DNA of 40,900 nucleotides from Saprospiraceae bacterium (GCA_016787345.1 JAEUUU010000113.1:1-40900); one strand, 5' to 3'. Shown: positions 7,789 through 16,558, counted from the first letter of the stretch. Notes: generated by a model not told the origin, from the letters alone. Numbers and translations: made by a program.

Positions 7789-9330
7789 ATGGACAACAAA
7801 CTCGACCTTCTTCAATCCAAACTCGCCGAAGCAAAACTCGGCGGCGGCCAAAGCCGCATCGATACGCAACACAAAAAGGGCAAATTATCGGCCCGCGAAC
7901 GTATTCACTTCCTGCTTGATCCTGATTCCTTTGAAGAAATCGGCGCTCTGGTGACCCATCGCTGCTCCGATTTCGGTATGACCGAGCAGAGTTATCTGGG
8001 CGACGGCGTGGTGACGGGCTACGGCACGGTCAACGGGCGCTTGGTCTACGTTTTTGCCCAGGACTTTACGGTGTTCGGCGGATCGCTTTCCGAAACCCAT
8101 GCCGAAAAAATCTGTAAAGTGATGGACCTGGCCGTGCGCAACGGCGCCCCGATGATCGGGCTCAACGACTCGGGCGGCGCGCGTATTCAGGAAGGCGTCA
8201 ATTCGCTGGGCGGTTACGCCGATATTTTTTACCGCAACGTGCAGTCTTCCGGCGTCGTGCCCCAAATCTCCGCGATTATGGGCCCCTGCGCAGGCGGCGC
8301 GGTGTACAGCCCGGCCATGACCGACTTTATCGTCATGGTGCAAAACAGCTCTTATATGTTCGTTACCGGCCCCAACGTGGTCAAAACCGTGACGAATGAA
8401 GAGGTAAGCTCCGAAGACCTGGGGGGCGCCTCCGCCCACTCGACCAAAAGCGGCGTGACGCACCTGGTTGCTTCCAACGACCTCGATTGCATCGCCCAGA
8501 TCAAAAGACTGCTTTCGTATTTGCCCCAGAACTGCGAGGATAAACCCCCGATGCTGCCCTACAAGCTGGAAGAAGAATACCGGGAGCAACTCAACCGGAT
8601 CGTTCCCGAAAATGCCAGTCAGCCGTACGACATCAAGGAGGTCATCGCGGGTATATGCGACACCGAATCCTTTATGGAATTGCAGGAAAACTATGCCGAC
8701 AACATTGTGATCGGTTTCGCCCGGCTGGCTGGTCGCAGCATCGGTATCGTGGCCAACCAACCCATGAGCCTGGCCGGCGTGCTCGATGTCAATTCCTCCA
8801 AAAAAGCCGCGCGTTTCGTGCGTTTTTGCGATTGTTTCAATATTCCGTTGCTGGTACTCGTCGACGTGCCGGGATTTCTGCCGGGGACCGATCAGGAATG
8901 GAACGCGATCATTACCAACGGCGCAAAATTGCTTTACGCATTCTCCGAAGCCACGGTGCCGCGTATCACCGTCATCACCCGCAAGGCATACGGCGGCGCA
9001 TACGACGTGATGAATTCCAAACACATCGGCGCCGACCTCAACTTCGCCTGGCCTTCGGCAGAAATTGCCGTGATGGGCGCAAAAGGCGCTTCGGAAATTA
9101 TCTTCAAACGTGAAATCGATGCGGCGCCCGACCCGGCAGCCAAATTGCTGGAAAAGGAAAAAGAGTACGCCGATACGTTTGCCAACCCCTACCGCGCAGC
9201 GGCCCGTGGCTTCATCGACGAGGTGATCGAACCCGCCGAAACCCGCCGCAAACTCATCAAGGGATTTGCCATGCTCGAACACAAAGCCGTTGCCCGTCCG
9301 AAACGCAAACACGGGAACGTGCCCTTGTAA
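7789..9330 (+). CDS. pccB: Acyl-CoA (propionyl-CoA type) carboxylase carboxyltransferase subunit
   Basis: The 513-residue beta subunit moves CO2 from carboxybiotin to an acyl-CoA, most likely propionyl-CoA to methylmalonyl-CoA. The two oxyanion-hole regions are visible: [11 protein letters not shown] (about 126-136) and [16 protein letters not shown] (about 165-180). The C-terminal half repeats the crotonase-like fold, with [17 protein letters not shown] and [13 protein letters not shown]. Its length is normal for PccB. The open frame extends 22 codons upstream, but the start at 7789 ([12 protein letters not shown]) fits the family and lies after the promoter. No biotin carboxylase or biotin carrier gene is adjacent. 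Propionyl-CoA is inferred from overall resemblance; methylcrotonyl-CoA is the main alternative. Confidence 0.92.
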   Translation: MDNKLDLLQSKLAEAKLGGGQSRIDTQHKKGKLSARERIHFLLDPDSFEEIGALVTHRCSDFGMTEQSYLGDGVVTGYGTVNGRLVYVFAQDFTVFGGSLSETHAEKICKVMDLAVRNGAPMIGLNDSGGARIQEGVNSLGGYADIFYRNVQSSGVVPQISAIMGPCAGGAVYSPAMTDFIVMVQNSSYMFVTGPNVVKTVTNEEVSSEDLGGASAHSTKSGVTHLVASNDLDCIAQIKRLLSYLPQNCEDKPPMLPYKLEEEYREQLNRIVPENASQPYDIKEVIAGICDTESFMELQENYADNIVIGFARLAGRSIGIVANQPMSLAGVLDVNSSKKAARFVRFCDCFNIPLLVLVDVPGFLPGTDQEWNAIITNGAKLLYAFSEATVPRITVITRKAYGGAYDVMNSKHIGADLNFAWPSAEIAVMGAKGASEIIFKREIDAAPDPAAKLLEKEKEYADTFANPYRAAARGFIDEVIEPAETRRKLIKGFAMLEHKAVARPKRKHGNVPL

Positions 9331-9350
9331 GGAAAGGCATTTATGGATGT

Positions 9351-9392
9351 AAAAACAAGTTGGGCTTGCCGGCTGATGCCGACAAGCCCAAC
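9351..9392 (-). terminator. Hairpin terminator between pccB and the histone-like gene
   Basis: A 10-bp stem GTTGGGCTTG (9359-9368) pairs with CAAGCCCAAC (9383-9392). It continues after one mismatch into a 4-bp CGGC/GCCG stem closed by TGAT. On the minus strand the stem is followed by TTGTTTTT, so it best terminates the histone-like gene and may also stop pccB transcripts. Confidence 0.75.
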
Positions 9393-9428
9393 AATTACAA
9401 AACACTCAGCCTCAGGGCTATTATGCGC

Positions 9429-9611
9429 TTAGGCTTTACGGGAGTTTTTGGTTTCCAGCACGTCTTTACGCAGTTCCTGTGCCAGGTCTTTCAGTTCCTG
9501 CATAGCCTTGCGTACGCGGCTGCCGGCAGCGTTGTTGCCGCCGTAGAATTTGGAAACGTCGCCGTCAATTTCCGCTACTTTTTGTTTGATGGCTTCAAAA
9601 ATTTTGCTCAT
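9429..9611 (-). CDS. Histone H1-like DNA-binding protein
   Basis: A 60-residue basic, helical protein of the Bacteroidota histone H1 / Hc1-like family, a small nucleoid-associated protein. Typical family features are the N-terminal helix MSKIFEAIKQKVAEIDGDVSK followed by FYGGNNAAGSRVRKAMQELKDLAQELRKDV, shown here split, and a Lys/Arg tail. Its length is usual for the family. It is a single gene between convergent pccB and divergent rdgB, with its own strong terminator. DNA condensation is known for related proteins; the role here is inferred. Confidence 0.88.
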   Translation of the reverse strand: MSKIFEAIKQKVAEIDGDVSKFYGGNNAAGSRVRKAMQELKDLAQELRKDVLETKNSRKA

Positions 9612-9689
9612 AACTAAATTGGTTAAAGTGAGTGAATGTTCAAGCTAATGTACGATTAATCTTAAAAGTCAAACTTTTTGTCGTGTAAT

Positions 9690-10265
9690 ATGAAAACACT
9701 GGTCTTCGCAACTCATAATGCAAATAAAGCCCGCGAAGTGGAACAAATTCTCGGCGGGCAATATCAGGTCAAAACCCTGAGTGACATCGGCTGTACGGAA
9801 GAGATCGAAGAAACGGAGCCGACCCTGGAAGGCAATGCGCTGCTCAAGGCCCGGTTTGTGAAAGAACGCTATGGTTTTGACTGCTTCTCCGAAGACACCG
9901 GGCTTGAAGTGGCGGCGCTCGATGGCGCTCCGGGAGTGCATACCGCCCGTTATGCAGGCGATGACAAAAATCCCGAGGCCAATATCGCGCTCCTGCTTCG
10001 CAACCTCGACGGGCAGTCCGACCGGCGGGCGACCTTCCGGACGGTGATCGCCTTGTTGATGGATGGTCAGGAAATATTGCTCGAAGGCGCTTGCCCCGGT
10101 AGTATTGCCAACGCCAAACGTGGCCTGAAAGGATGGGGTTACGACCCGGTGTTTATTCCCGAAGGGTACGATCAGACCTTCGCCGAACTGGGCGATGTCG
10201 TCAAAAACCAGGTCAGTCACCGCGCCAGGGCGATGGCAAAACTGGTGGATCAACTGTGTTCGTAA
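9690..10265 (+). CDS. rdgB: Non-canonical purine NTP pyrophosphatase (RdgB/HAM1)
   Basis: Hydrolyses ITP, dITP and XTP to monophosphates, keeping deaminated purines out of nucleic acids. Family motifs are the N-terminal FATHNANKAREVEQIL (substrate and phosphate contacts N10 and K13), SEDTGLEVAALDGAPGVHTARYAG in two parts, GWGYDPVFIPEGYDQTFAEL, and the closing SHRARAM. The ATG at 9690 gives the family N-terminus MKTLVFATHN and a protein of 191 residues. An upstream in-frame TTG is less likely. Only 18 bases separate its stop from the convergent lepB stop. Confidence 0.95.
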   Translation: MKTLVFATHNANKAREVEQILGGQYQVKTLSDIGCTEEIEETEPTLEGNALLKARFVKERYGFDCFSEDTGLEVAALDGAPGVHTARYAGDDKNPEANIALLLRNLDGQSDRRATFRTVIALLMDGQEILLEGACPGSIANAKRGLKGWGYDPVFIPEGYDQTFAELGDVVKNQVSHRARAMAKLVDQLCS

Positions 10266-10283
10266 TCGGAAAGCCGAAACTGC

Positions 10284-11891
10284 TTACATGCTGCTGGCCG
10301 ACTTGAAAATCCGGTTCCAGTTGATTCCGTCGCGCATGTTGCCGTTTTTCGTGGAAAACCAGATAAAGAGCGGCTTCCCGACCACGTGATCTTCGGGCAC
10401 ATAGCCCCAGAAGCGGGAATCTTCCGAATTGTGGCGGTTGTCGCCCATCATCCAGTAGTAGTTCTGCTTGAAGGTGTAGGTGCTCGTTTCCTGGCCGTTC
10501 AAGACAAAATTTCCGCCTTTTACTTCCAGCGTATTGCCTTCGTACACCCGGATGATGCGTTCGTAAAAAGGCAGGTTGTCCGTTGTCAGGGTGATGGTGG
10601 CGCCGGCCTTGGGAATGTAGATCGGGCCGTAGTCGTCGCGTGTCCAGCCGGCTGTTTTGTCCGAGTTGGGGAACACGTCGTCGGGGCCGAAATTGGGATC
10701 AGCCGGAGAATAGGGCGGCAGAAGGTCCACTTTGACATCCTGGCCCGAGGCGCGCAGTTTGTCGACCTGCGACTGGTCGAGGCTGTAAATGCCGGCTTTC
10801 CAGGCATTACCGCCCCAGTCGGTGATATTGACGCCCAGGGCTTCCATTGCGCCCCTGCCGATTGCCTGGCCGCCTTTGGTGACCTGGTAGCGGAACTGCA
10901 TGTGCGTCGGATTTTGCGCAGGCTGGCCGTTGATGTACAGCTGGCGCCCGCGAATCTGGAGGCTGTCGCCGGGCAATCCCACGCAGCGTTTGATGTAGTG
11001 GTCTTTTTTATCGATCGGTCGGGTAATCACCTCTCTTTTGCCATAAATACGTTCGAGCCTGTGCCGCCGCCACTGATAAATATCGTAGGCGCGGTCGGGT
11101 GTGAGTATGGTGCTGTCGCCCGTAGGGAAGTTGAAGACCACGGGTTCGTTGTGATCGATGCTTTCCAGTGCCGGAAGGCGATAGTAGGGGAGAGAGGGTT
11201 CTTTGAGGTAAGATTCACGCCCCAGCAGTCCGCCCTGATTTTGGGAAAAACGATTGTGAATAAGCGGGAACTGAATAACGGTCATCGGCGTCCGGATACC
11301 GTAATGGGCTTTGCTGACAAACAGGAAGTCGCCGATACGCAGTGTGCCTTCCATCGAGGAGGTCGGGATGACATAGGCTTCGATGAGGAACATCCGGATA
11401 AATGCCGCGGCAAAAACAGCGAAAATGATGGCTTCCGTCCATTCGCGGATCGCCGATTTGTGGAACGGATTATCCGCTTCGAGTTTTCGCAGCGCGGTTT
11501 TGTCGCCTTTTTCCATAGCGGCGGCGTGCAGGCGGTGGTATTCGCGTTCGCGTTCGAGGATGGGCCCCAGGTAAGTGTCTTTTGGGTTGCGGCCAATCAG
11601 GAAGAAGGGGATGGGGGCGTAAATCACCGCCATCGCTGCCTGCCAGAACGAGTGTTTGCCGAAGGAACGCACCATGTCGATCACCAGTCCGGCGTAGATG
11701 AAAATATTGACGATCGGGAAAAGCAGCCAAAAAGCGAATGCGGGTTTGCGGCCCACCATTTTACACCATTCTACGGCGGCAATACCCGGAACGAGGGCTT
11801 TCCAGCCCGGAATGCCGGCTTTTTCAAACAGTTTCATCATGCTCAAACCGAGCAATACGTACAATACGATCAGAAAAATCAGAACCGACAT
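10284..11891 (-). CDS. lepB: Signal peptidase I, long Bacteroidota form
   Basis: A 535-residue membrane protease of family S26 that removes signal peptides from exported proteins. Three hydrophobic segments in the first 100 residues form an extra N-terminal membrane domain, followed by a charged linker (105-150) and the conserved anchor WTEAIIFAVFAAAFIRMFLI. Box B is PTSSMEGTLRIGDFL with catalytic Ser179. Box D is YIKRCVGLPGDSL with the catalytic Lys. Box E is GDNRHNSEDSRFWGYVPE. It is longer than the E. coli enzyme (324) because of the N-terminal domain and a roughly 150-residue insert in the catalytic part; both look intact. It probably processes the secreted and lipoproteins of this window. 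It has its own promoter at 11975. Confidence 0.95.
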   Translation of the reverse strand: MSVLIFLIVLYVLLGLSMMKLFEKAGIPGWKALVPGIAAVEWCKMVGRKPAFAFWLLFPIVNIFIYAGLVIDMVRSFGKHSFWQAAMAVIYAPIPFFLIGRNPKDTYLGPILEREREYHRLHAAAMEKGDKTALRKLEADNPFHKSAIREWTEAIIFAVFAAAFIRMFLIEAYVIPTSSMEGTLRIGDFLFVSKAHYGIRTPMTVIQFPLIHNRFSQNQGGLLGRESYLKEPSLPYYRLPALESIDHNEPVVFNFPTGDSTILTPDRAYDIYQWRRHRLERIYGKREVITRPIDKKDHYIKRCVGLPGDSLQIRGRQLYINGQPAQNPTHMQFRYQVTKGGQAIGRGAMEALGVNITDWGGNAWKAGIYSLDQSQVDKLRASGQDVKVDLLPPYSPADPNFGPDDVFPNSDKTAGWTRDDYGPIYIPKAGATITLTTDNLPFYERIIRVYEGNTLEVKGGNFVLNGQETSTYTFKQNYYWMMGDNRHNSEDSRFWGYVPEDHVVGKPLFIWFSTKNGNMRDGINWNRIFKSASSM

Positions 11892-11974
11892 CGGCCAAAA
11901 AGTATGGAGGTGAATGTTTTGGATGCGAAATCAAAATTGCCGGGTTGGATTTGTGGCCAGGTCCCAAAGCGTCG

Positions 11975-12004
11975 CAAATGTATAGGCCGCCTGCCATCCG
12001 GCAA
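11975..12004 (-). promoter_or_regulatory. Promoter of lepB
   Basis: Minus-strand TTG (12004-12002), a 19-base spacer, then TACATTTG (11982-11975), a perfect TAnnTTTG box. The leader before the ATG would be about 75 bases. The -33 element lies inside the long inverted repeat at 11985-12048. Confidence 0.6.
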
Positions 12005-12048
12005 CCGCCGTTCGACGGTTTTTGCCATATTTTCGATGACAGGCGGCC
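11985..12048. repeat. Long imperfect inverted repeat upstream of lepB
   Basis: GGCCGCCTG (11985-11993) pairs with CAGGCGGCC (12040-12048). After one mismatch CATC (11995-11998) pairs with GATG (12035-12038), and smaller GGCAA/TTGCC and CCGT/ACGG arms sit inside. The minus-strand exit side lacks a U-run, so it is a poor intrinsic terminator for the upstream 464-residue gene. It could be a cruciform, operator or attenuator. Confidence 0.75.
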
Positions 12049-12079
12049 ATTCGGGTTATTAGAATCGGGTCGCCAATAA

Positions 12080-13474
12080 TCAGGACTCGGTGGTTTTGCG
12101 CTTTTTCCGGCGCGTTTTGAACATTTCCACCACCTCTTTTTCTTTCAAAAAACCGAGATCGACAAACTGAGTCGACACGAATTTTTTTACGTCCTGGTAA
12201 TCTTTGGCGCGTTTGTCGGTGAAGCGTTTGAGCAGTTTGCCGACGTAAGCCATCGACAGTTTTTCCACTTCCTGATTGAAGTGCTGGTTGTCGAAAATAC
12301 GGATGTAAACCCCGAAAATTTTGGTCAGTTCGAAGTAATCGGCGTATTCGCGTTCGCTCAACCCCTGAATCAGGCGGGTAAAATAGCACAACACTAATTG
12401 GCGCAGGCATTCCGCTTCGGCAGAGAGGCCTTCGTGCGAATAGCAAAACTCCTGAACGGCCTCGATGGAATCGGGGTGCACATAGCCGAGGCTGTGGATT
12501 TTATCGGCGATGCGGTAGTAATCGGAGATCTTGTCGTTGACGGATTTGTCGACGATAGCGCTCATGCGTTCGTCGTTGGCAGCGCTCAGGCCGATTTTGG
12601 CGCGGTAGAGCGTGAGCAGGAATTCGAGGTATTTCTCATCAAATTCCGGGAAGTTTTTGCGTTCGCGGCTGAAATGCGCGGCCAGGTCTTTTTGTTCGGC
12701 GGCATCCAGTTCCATAAAGTTGCCGTACAGTGCCAGCATTTCCACGTATTCGTCGTTGTTCTGGAATTCTTTATTGTCCAGAAAGGTTTTGATCTGTGTT
12801 TTGAGGCTGCTGTTGTCGCCGCCTACTTCAAAACGTTTGATCAGGAACTGGCGCAGGGCGGAGAAATTAGCCTTCATTTCGCCGGCCGTCGTCGGGAAAT
12901 CGGCGGAATAGTACAGTTCGTTTTTGAACTGGTTGGAGTAACGGCGATAGATGCCGGCGCGGTCTTTGGCATCGCGGAACTGGTCGCTTTTTTGCTGTTG
13001 AAGGAAGTAGCGGATGCGTTTGTTTTCTACCTGGCTCATCAGGTTGGTGATCCAGATATCGCTGCTGAGCACAAATCCGACCTGAACGCTCATGCCGATG
13101 CGTTTTTTCAGTTGTTCGAAGTGAACGCTTTTGCAAATGGCAATCAGGATTTCCTTGAAGTGGTCGTTGGGGCGCACGTAGCGGTATTGATCGCTGATTT
13201 CGCCGCGCAGTACGGCAAAGCCCAGGATGCGCGGCAGATACAGTCCTTCAAACAACGGATCGAGCAGGTAGCGTTCGAAGGTAACCAGTTGCAGCGGGGC
13301 TTCGGCAGCCACGGTGTGGTGGAGTTCGGCGAGCGAGGCTTCGAATTCCTGTCGGAGTTCGTTGTAGGCATCATCCTCTTCCTCTTCGAGGTAGGCTGCC
13401 AGATTGGGCGAGGCCTGGATAGCCGCGGCGATTTCGTTCAGCCGGGTATGGTATTTTTCGTCTAAGGCTTGCAT
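12080..13474 (-). CDS. Unknown 464-residue helical cytosolic protein
   Basis: I do not recognise this family. The protein has no signal peptide and no membrane helix. It is almost wholly helical and charged, with an acidic stretch near the start (YLEEEEDDAYNELRQEFEAS) and a strongly basic C-terminus (FKTRRKKRKTTES). No catalytic motif, P-loop or HTH is evident. It lies between rpsP and lepB on the same strand, 123 bases after rpsP with a terminator in between, so it probably has its own promoter. The basic tail might bind nucleic acid or the ribosome; this is speculation from charge only. The frame is long, has family-like composition and is clearly coding. Confidence 0.85.
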   Translation of the reverse strand: MQALDEKYHTRLNEIAAAIQASPNLAAYLEEEEDDAYNELRQEFEASLAELHHTVAAEAPLQLVTFERYLLDPLFEGLYLPRILGFAVLRGEISDQYRYVRPNDHFKEILIAICKSVHFEQLKKRIGMSVQVGFVLSSDIWITNLMSQVENKRIRYFLQQQKSDQFRDAKDRAGIYRRYSNQFKNELYYSADFPTTAGEMKANFSALRQFLIKRFEVGGDNSSLKTQIKTFLDNKEFQNNDEYVEMLALYGNFMELDAAEQKDLAAHFSRERKNFPEFDEKYLEFLLTLYRAKIGLSAANDERMSAIVDKSVNDKISDYYRIADKIHSLGYVHPDSIEAVQEFCYSHEGLSAEAECLRQLVLCYFTRLIQGLSEREYADYFELTKIFGVYIRIFDNQHFNQEVEKLSMAYVGKLLKRFTDKRAKDYQDVKKFVSTQFVDLGFLKEKEVVEMFKTRRKKRKTTES

Positions 13475-13505
13475 GGCTCAGAAAGTGGTGAATTTTTTAA
13501 CAAAA

Positions 13506-13539
13506 GACCTGGCAAAACCACTCAGGGCTTTGCCAGGTC
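13506..13539 (-). terminator. Terminator of rpsP
   Basis: An 11-bp perfect stem, GACCTGGCAAA (13506-13516) with TTTGCCAGGTC (13529-13539). On the minus strand the stem is followed by TTTTGTTAAAAAA, a usable U-rich tail. Confidence 0.8.
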
Positions 13540-13597
13540 AGTAAGGACAACTTTATTGGGTACGGCAAAAATAGAAGTTTTGCCGGTAGATTCAAGA

Positions 13598-14254
13598 TCA
13601 GGCTTCGCTGGTATTTTCTTCGGTCGTAGCCTCGGGTTCGGCGGCAGCCACCGATTCGTTGTTGGCTTCGGCCGTTTCCGGCTGGGCTTCTTCTGTGGCT
13701 TCAACGGCCGGGATGCTCGATTCGGCGATGGCTTCGGCCGTCGCTTCGGCGATCGTCACGGTTTCTTCGGCAGCGCCTACCGATTCCGTATTTTCTTCAG
13801 CGGCAGCCGGGGCTTCTTCTACGACTACGGGTTTCGGCTTGGCTTTGGGCGTTCCGTCGACGGCAGTCTGGAATTCACGCTTCTTGTCGGCCGTGGCTTT
13901 TTTGCGGTCCTGAATGCGGGTTTCTTTTTGTTCGAGCCATTTGTTGAGGCGCTCGTCGGCCTGCTCCTGGGTGATGGCGCCTTTGGTGACGCCGAGTTGC
14001 AGGTGTTTTTTGAGCAGCACGCCTTTGAAACGCAGGATGGCGTTGACGGTATCCGTCGGCTGAGCGCCTTTCATCAGCCATTCGTAGGCGCTGTCGCGGT
14101 TCAGTTCAATGGTAGCGGGAACGGTCAGGGGGTTGTAGGTGCCGATTTTTTCGATAAAACGGCCATCGCGGGGCGAGCGGCTGTCGGCGACTACGATGTG
14201 GTAAAACGGCGCTTTTTTGCGGCCTTTGCGTTGCAGACGAAGTTTGACTGCCAT
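13598..14254 (-). CDS. rpsP: Ribosomal protein bS16 with long acidic tail
   Basis: A structural protein of the 30S subunit. Residues 1-80 are the S16 core: [45 protein letters not shown] and [13 protein letters not shown]. coli S16 is 82 residues long, while this protein is 218. Residues 85-135 are a Lys-rich extension ([15 protein letters not shown], then [16 protein letters not shown]). About 140-218 form a low-complexity Ala/Glu/Thr-rich acidic tail. Extended S16 proteins are usual in Bacteroidota; the length of the acidic tail is notable. rimM and trmD, frequent partners elsewhere, are absent. A leader hairpin and a TACATTTG box lie upstream. Confidence 0.97.
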   Translation of the reverse strand: MAVKLRLQRKGRKKAPFYHIVVADSRSPRDGRFIEKIGTYNPLTVPATIELNRDSAYEWLMKGAQPTDTVNAILRFKGVLLKKHLQLGVTKGAITQEQADERLNKWLEQKETRIQDRKKATADKKREFQTAVDGTPKAKPKPVVVEEAPAAAEENTESVGAAEETVTIAEATAEAIAESSIPAVEATEEAQPETAEANNESVAAAEPEATTEENTSEA

Positions 14255-14290
14255 AGGTAAAGTTGAAAATTGGTGAAGAGATAGGATCTC

Positions 14291-14319
14291 GCCCGGTGCT
14301 TACCTCGGTAACGCCGGGC
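14291..14319 (-). promoter_or_regulatory. Leader stem-loop before rpsP
   Basis: In the minus-strand leader, GCCCGG pairs with CCGGGC (6 bp). Above an internal loop, TTAC pairs with GTAA around a CGAG tetraloop. It lies about 37 bases before the start codon and after the predicted transcription start, so it should be in the mRNA. Ribosomal-protein genes often carry autoregulatory leaders; that this is one is inferred. Confidence 0.5.
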
Positions 14320-14331
14320 TTTTCGAGGGCG

Positions 14332-14364
14332 CAAATGTACGAGCATCCGAATGATTCAACCAAA
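14332..14364 (-). promoter_or_regulatory. Promoter of rpsP
   Basis: TACATTTG on the minus strand (14339-14332) is a perfect -7 box. TTTG lies 21 bases upstream (14364-14361), and a second TTG lies at 17 bases. The leader would be about 70 bases and contains the stem-loop at 14291-14319. Confidence 0.65.
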
Positions 14365-14461
14365 TAAAATTTTGACTTTGTTCGGCCGTTTTCGGGGCCG
14401 GGGCGCCGCTTTTAAGAAAAAAGCAGTAGCGGAACACCGCACGAGAAACGGGTTTTTGATG

Positions 14462-14489
14462 TTGGTCTTTGTGTTTTGGTTTAACTTTG
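14462..14489 (+). promoter_or_regulatory. Promoter of the acetyltransferase-guaA operon
   Basis: TTG (14462-14464), a 17-base spacer and TAACTTTG (14482-14489), a perfect -7 box. The ATG at 14497 follows only 7 bases after the box, so the mRNA should have no leader or one of a very few bases. Confidence 0.7.
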
Positions 14490-14496
14490 CGGCCTC

Positions 14497-15006
14497 ATGT
14501 TGGAAACCGACCGTCTGATTATCCGGCCACTGAACAGGCGACAACTGCTCCAGTATTTCCGCAACGACGGCTCCTTTGAAGCCGGGCTTAAACTCCCGCC
14601 CTCCCGCCTGGTCATGACCCCCGACCTGAAAGAGGCTTTCGAATTGTCCATCCTGCCGTATACAAAAGATCACCTGCCTTCCCGATTTTATTACACCCTC
14701 TGGAGCATTATCCGCAAAAGCGAACCCTGCCTTGTGGGCGACCTTTGTTTCAAGGGGCCTCCCAACCCGATGGGAGAAATCGAGATCGGATACGGCACGT
14801 ATCCTGATTTTCAGGGACAGGGCTACATGACGGAAGCCGTCGGTGGTTTGATCGGCTGGGCTTTTTCGCAGCCCGACGTTTCTTGCATTTTTGCCGAAAC
14901 GGAAAAGTCCAACCCCGCTTCGATGCGCATTTTGCAGAAAAATAATTTTCAACTCTTTTCTCAAACCGGCGAGACCTGCCTCTGGCGGATTGAAAAACTA
15001 CTATAA
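14497..15006 (+). CDS. GNAT-family acetyltransferase
   Basis: A 169-residue protein of the RimJ/RimL-like GNAT group, which transfers acetyl from acetyl-CoA to an amine. It begins with the typical METDRLIIRPL-like start (MLETDRLIIRPLNRRQ). GEIEIGYGTYPDFQGQGYMTEAVGG is the region before and at the acetyl-CoA pyrophosphate loop (QGQGYM, Q/RxxGxG/A type). FAETEKSNPASMRILQKNNF is the usual C-terminal strand-helix with the N-S-x-R signature. The substrate is unknown. Six bases separate it from guaA, so they are co-transcribed, but no functional link is evident. Confidence 0.9.
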   Translation: MLETDRLIIRPLNRRQLLQYFRNDGSFEAGLKLPPSRLVMTPDLKEAFELSILPYTKDHLPSRFYYTLWSIIRKSEPCLVGDLCFKGPPNPMGEIEIGYGTYPDFQGQGYMTEAVGGLIGWAFSQPDVSCIFAETEKSNPASMRILQKNNFQLFSQTGETCLWRIEKLL

Positions 15007-15012
15007 ACTTCC

Positions 15013-16551
15013 ATGCAAAAAATTCTGATCCTTGATTTTGGCTCCCAGTACACCCAGTTGATCGCCCGCCGGGTGCGCGAAATGAACGTCTATTGCGAGA
15101 TCGTACCTTATAATAAGATGCCCGAACTGACGCCCGACGTGCTCGGCGTGATCCTGTCCGGGAGCCCTTTCTCCGTCAAACAACCGGACGCGCTGCGCAT
15201 CGATCTCGACGCTATTGCCGGCAAACGCCCCATGCTGGGTATTTGCTACGGCGCCCAGCTGACGGCCGATTTTTACGGCGGCGAGGTGGGCAAGTCGTCC
15301 AAACGCGAATACGGCAAGGCGATTCTTCAGCAAAACGACACGGCCGATCCCTTTTTCCGGGGCATCGAACCCGACAGCCAGGTCTGGATGAGCCACAGCG
15401 ACTCTATCCTGCGTTTGCCTGATCAACTGGAGGTGCTGGCACATACCGACAGCATTCCCGTGGCGGCTTTCCGTGGGCGGACCGGCGCTTTTGAAAAACC
15501 GGTGTACGGCATTCAGTTTCACCCCGAGGTGTACCATACGCTCGAAGGCTTCAATTTGTTGAAAAACTTTGTCCTGCATATTTGCGGCTGTGCCGGCGAC
15601 TGGACGCCAGCGCATTTTGTCGAACAAACCGTGGCCGATCTGCGCGAAAAAATCGGCAACGACAAAGTCATCATGGCCCTTTCCGGCGGCGTCGATTCCA
15701 CCGTGGCGGCGACTTTGCTGCACCGGGCCATCGGCGATCGCTTGTTTTGCTTCTTTGTCGACAACGGTCTGCTGCGCAAAAATGAATACGACGACGTGCT
15801 CCATTCCTATCAGGGTATGGGTCTGAACATCGAGGGCGTCGACGCTAAAAACCGCTTCTACTCGGCGCTGGCCGGCGTGAGCGATCCCGAACAAAAGCGC
15901 AAGATCATCGGTCGGCTTTTTATCGAAGTATTTGAAGAAGAATCAAAAGCGCAGCCGGAGTGCGCCTGGCTGGGTCAAGGCACCATTTATCCCGATGTGA
16001 TCGAATCGGTGAGCGTACACGGCCCATCAGTAACTATCAAAAGCCACCACAACGTAGGGGGGCTGCCCGAACAACTCAAACTGAACATCGTGGAGCCGCT
16101 GCGCATGCTGTTCAAAGACGAGGTGCGCCGCGTGGGACGCGAACTGGGCGTGCCCGCCATGATCCTCAATCGTCATCCGTTCCCCGGTCCGGGACTCGGT
16201 ATTCGTATCCTGGGCGACATCACGCCCGATAAGGTTCGCCTCCTTCAGGAAGCCGACGCCATTTACATCAACAAGCTCAAATCATCGGGCCTGTACGATC
16301 AGGTATGGCAGGCCGGCACTATTTTGTTGCCTATACAGTCGGTCGGCGTCATGGGCGACGAACGCACCTACGAACAAGCCGTCGCGCTGCGGGCCGTCAA
16401 TTCCACCGATGGCATGACGGCCGAATGGAGCCGTCTGCCTTACGAGTTTCTGGCCGAGGTATCGAGTGAAATCATCAATCAGGTGCGCGGCATCAACCGG
16501 GTGGTGTTCGATATCTCGACCAAACCGCCGGCGACGATCGAGTGGGAATGA
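15013..16551 (+). CDS. guaA: GMP synthase (glutamine-hydrolysing)
   Basis: Converts XMP, ATP and glutamine to GMP in purine synthesis. Residues 1-190 are the class I glutaminase: nucleophile C78 in MLGICYGAQ, and H170 and E172 in [10 protein letters not shown]. Residues 200-380 are the ATP pyrophosphatase, with the P-loop [14 protein letters not shown] (S224-S229) and [14 protein letters not shown]. The C-terminal dimerisation domain (about 390-512) holds [14 protein letters not shown] and the ending KPPATIEWE that closes on the nucleotide. The length of 512 is normal, and all key residues are present. It follows the acetyltransferase by 6 bases. Confidence 0.98.
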   Translation: MQKILILDFGSQYTQLIARRVREMNVYCEIVPYNKMPELTPDVLGVILSGSPFSVKQPDALRIDLDAIAGKRPMLGICYGAQLTADFYGGEVGKSSKREYGKAILQQNDTADPFFRGIEPDSQVWMSHSDSILRLPDQLEVLAHTDSIPVAAFRGRTGAFEKPVYGIQFHPEVYHTLEGFNLLKNFVLHICGCAGDWTPAHFVEQTVADLREKIGNDKVIMALSGGVDSTVAATLLHRAIGDRLFCFFVDNGLLRKNEYDDVLHSYQGMGLNIEGVDAKNRFYSALAGVSDPEQKRKIIGRLFIEVFEEESKAQPECAWLGQGTIYPDVIESVSVHGPSVTIKSHHNVGGLPEQLKLNIVEPLRMLFKDEVRRVGRELGVPAMILNRHPFPGPGLGIRILGDITPDKVRLLQEADAIYINKLKSSGLYDQVWQAGTILLPIQSVGVMGDERTYEQAVALRAVNSTDGMTAEWSRLPYEFLAEVSSEIINQVRGINRVVFDISTKPPATIEWE

Positions 16552-16558
16552 TATTCAG

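Noticed and set aside
7885-9405. A 506-codon minus-strand frame opposite the carboxyltransferase
   Set aside because: Shadow of pccB, whose motifs are unmistakable; the reverse product is His/Gly-rich nonsense.
10386-12062. A 558-codon plus-strand frame opposite lepB
   Set aside because: Shadow of lepB; no signal or family motif, and it crosses the lepB promoter region.
12398-13465. A 355-codon plus-strand frame opposite the unknown 464-residue gene
   Set aside because: The minus-strand product has normal helical protein composition; the plus-strand one is Phe/Val/Ala-rich shadow sequence.
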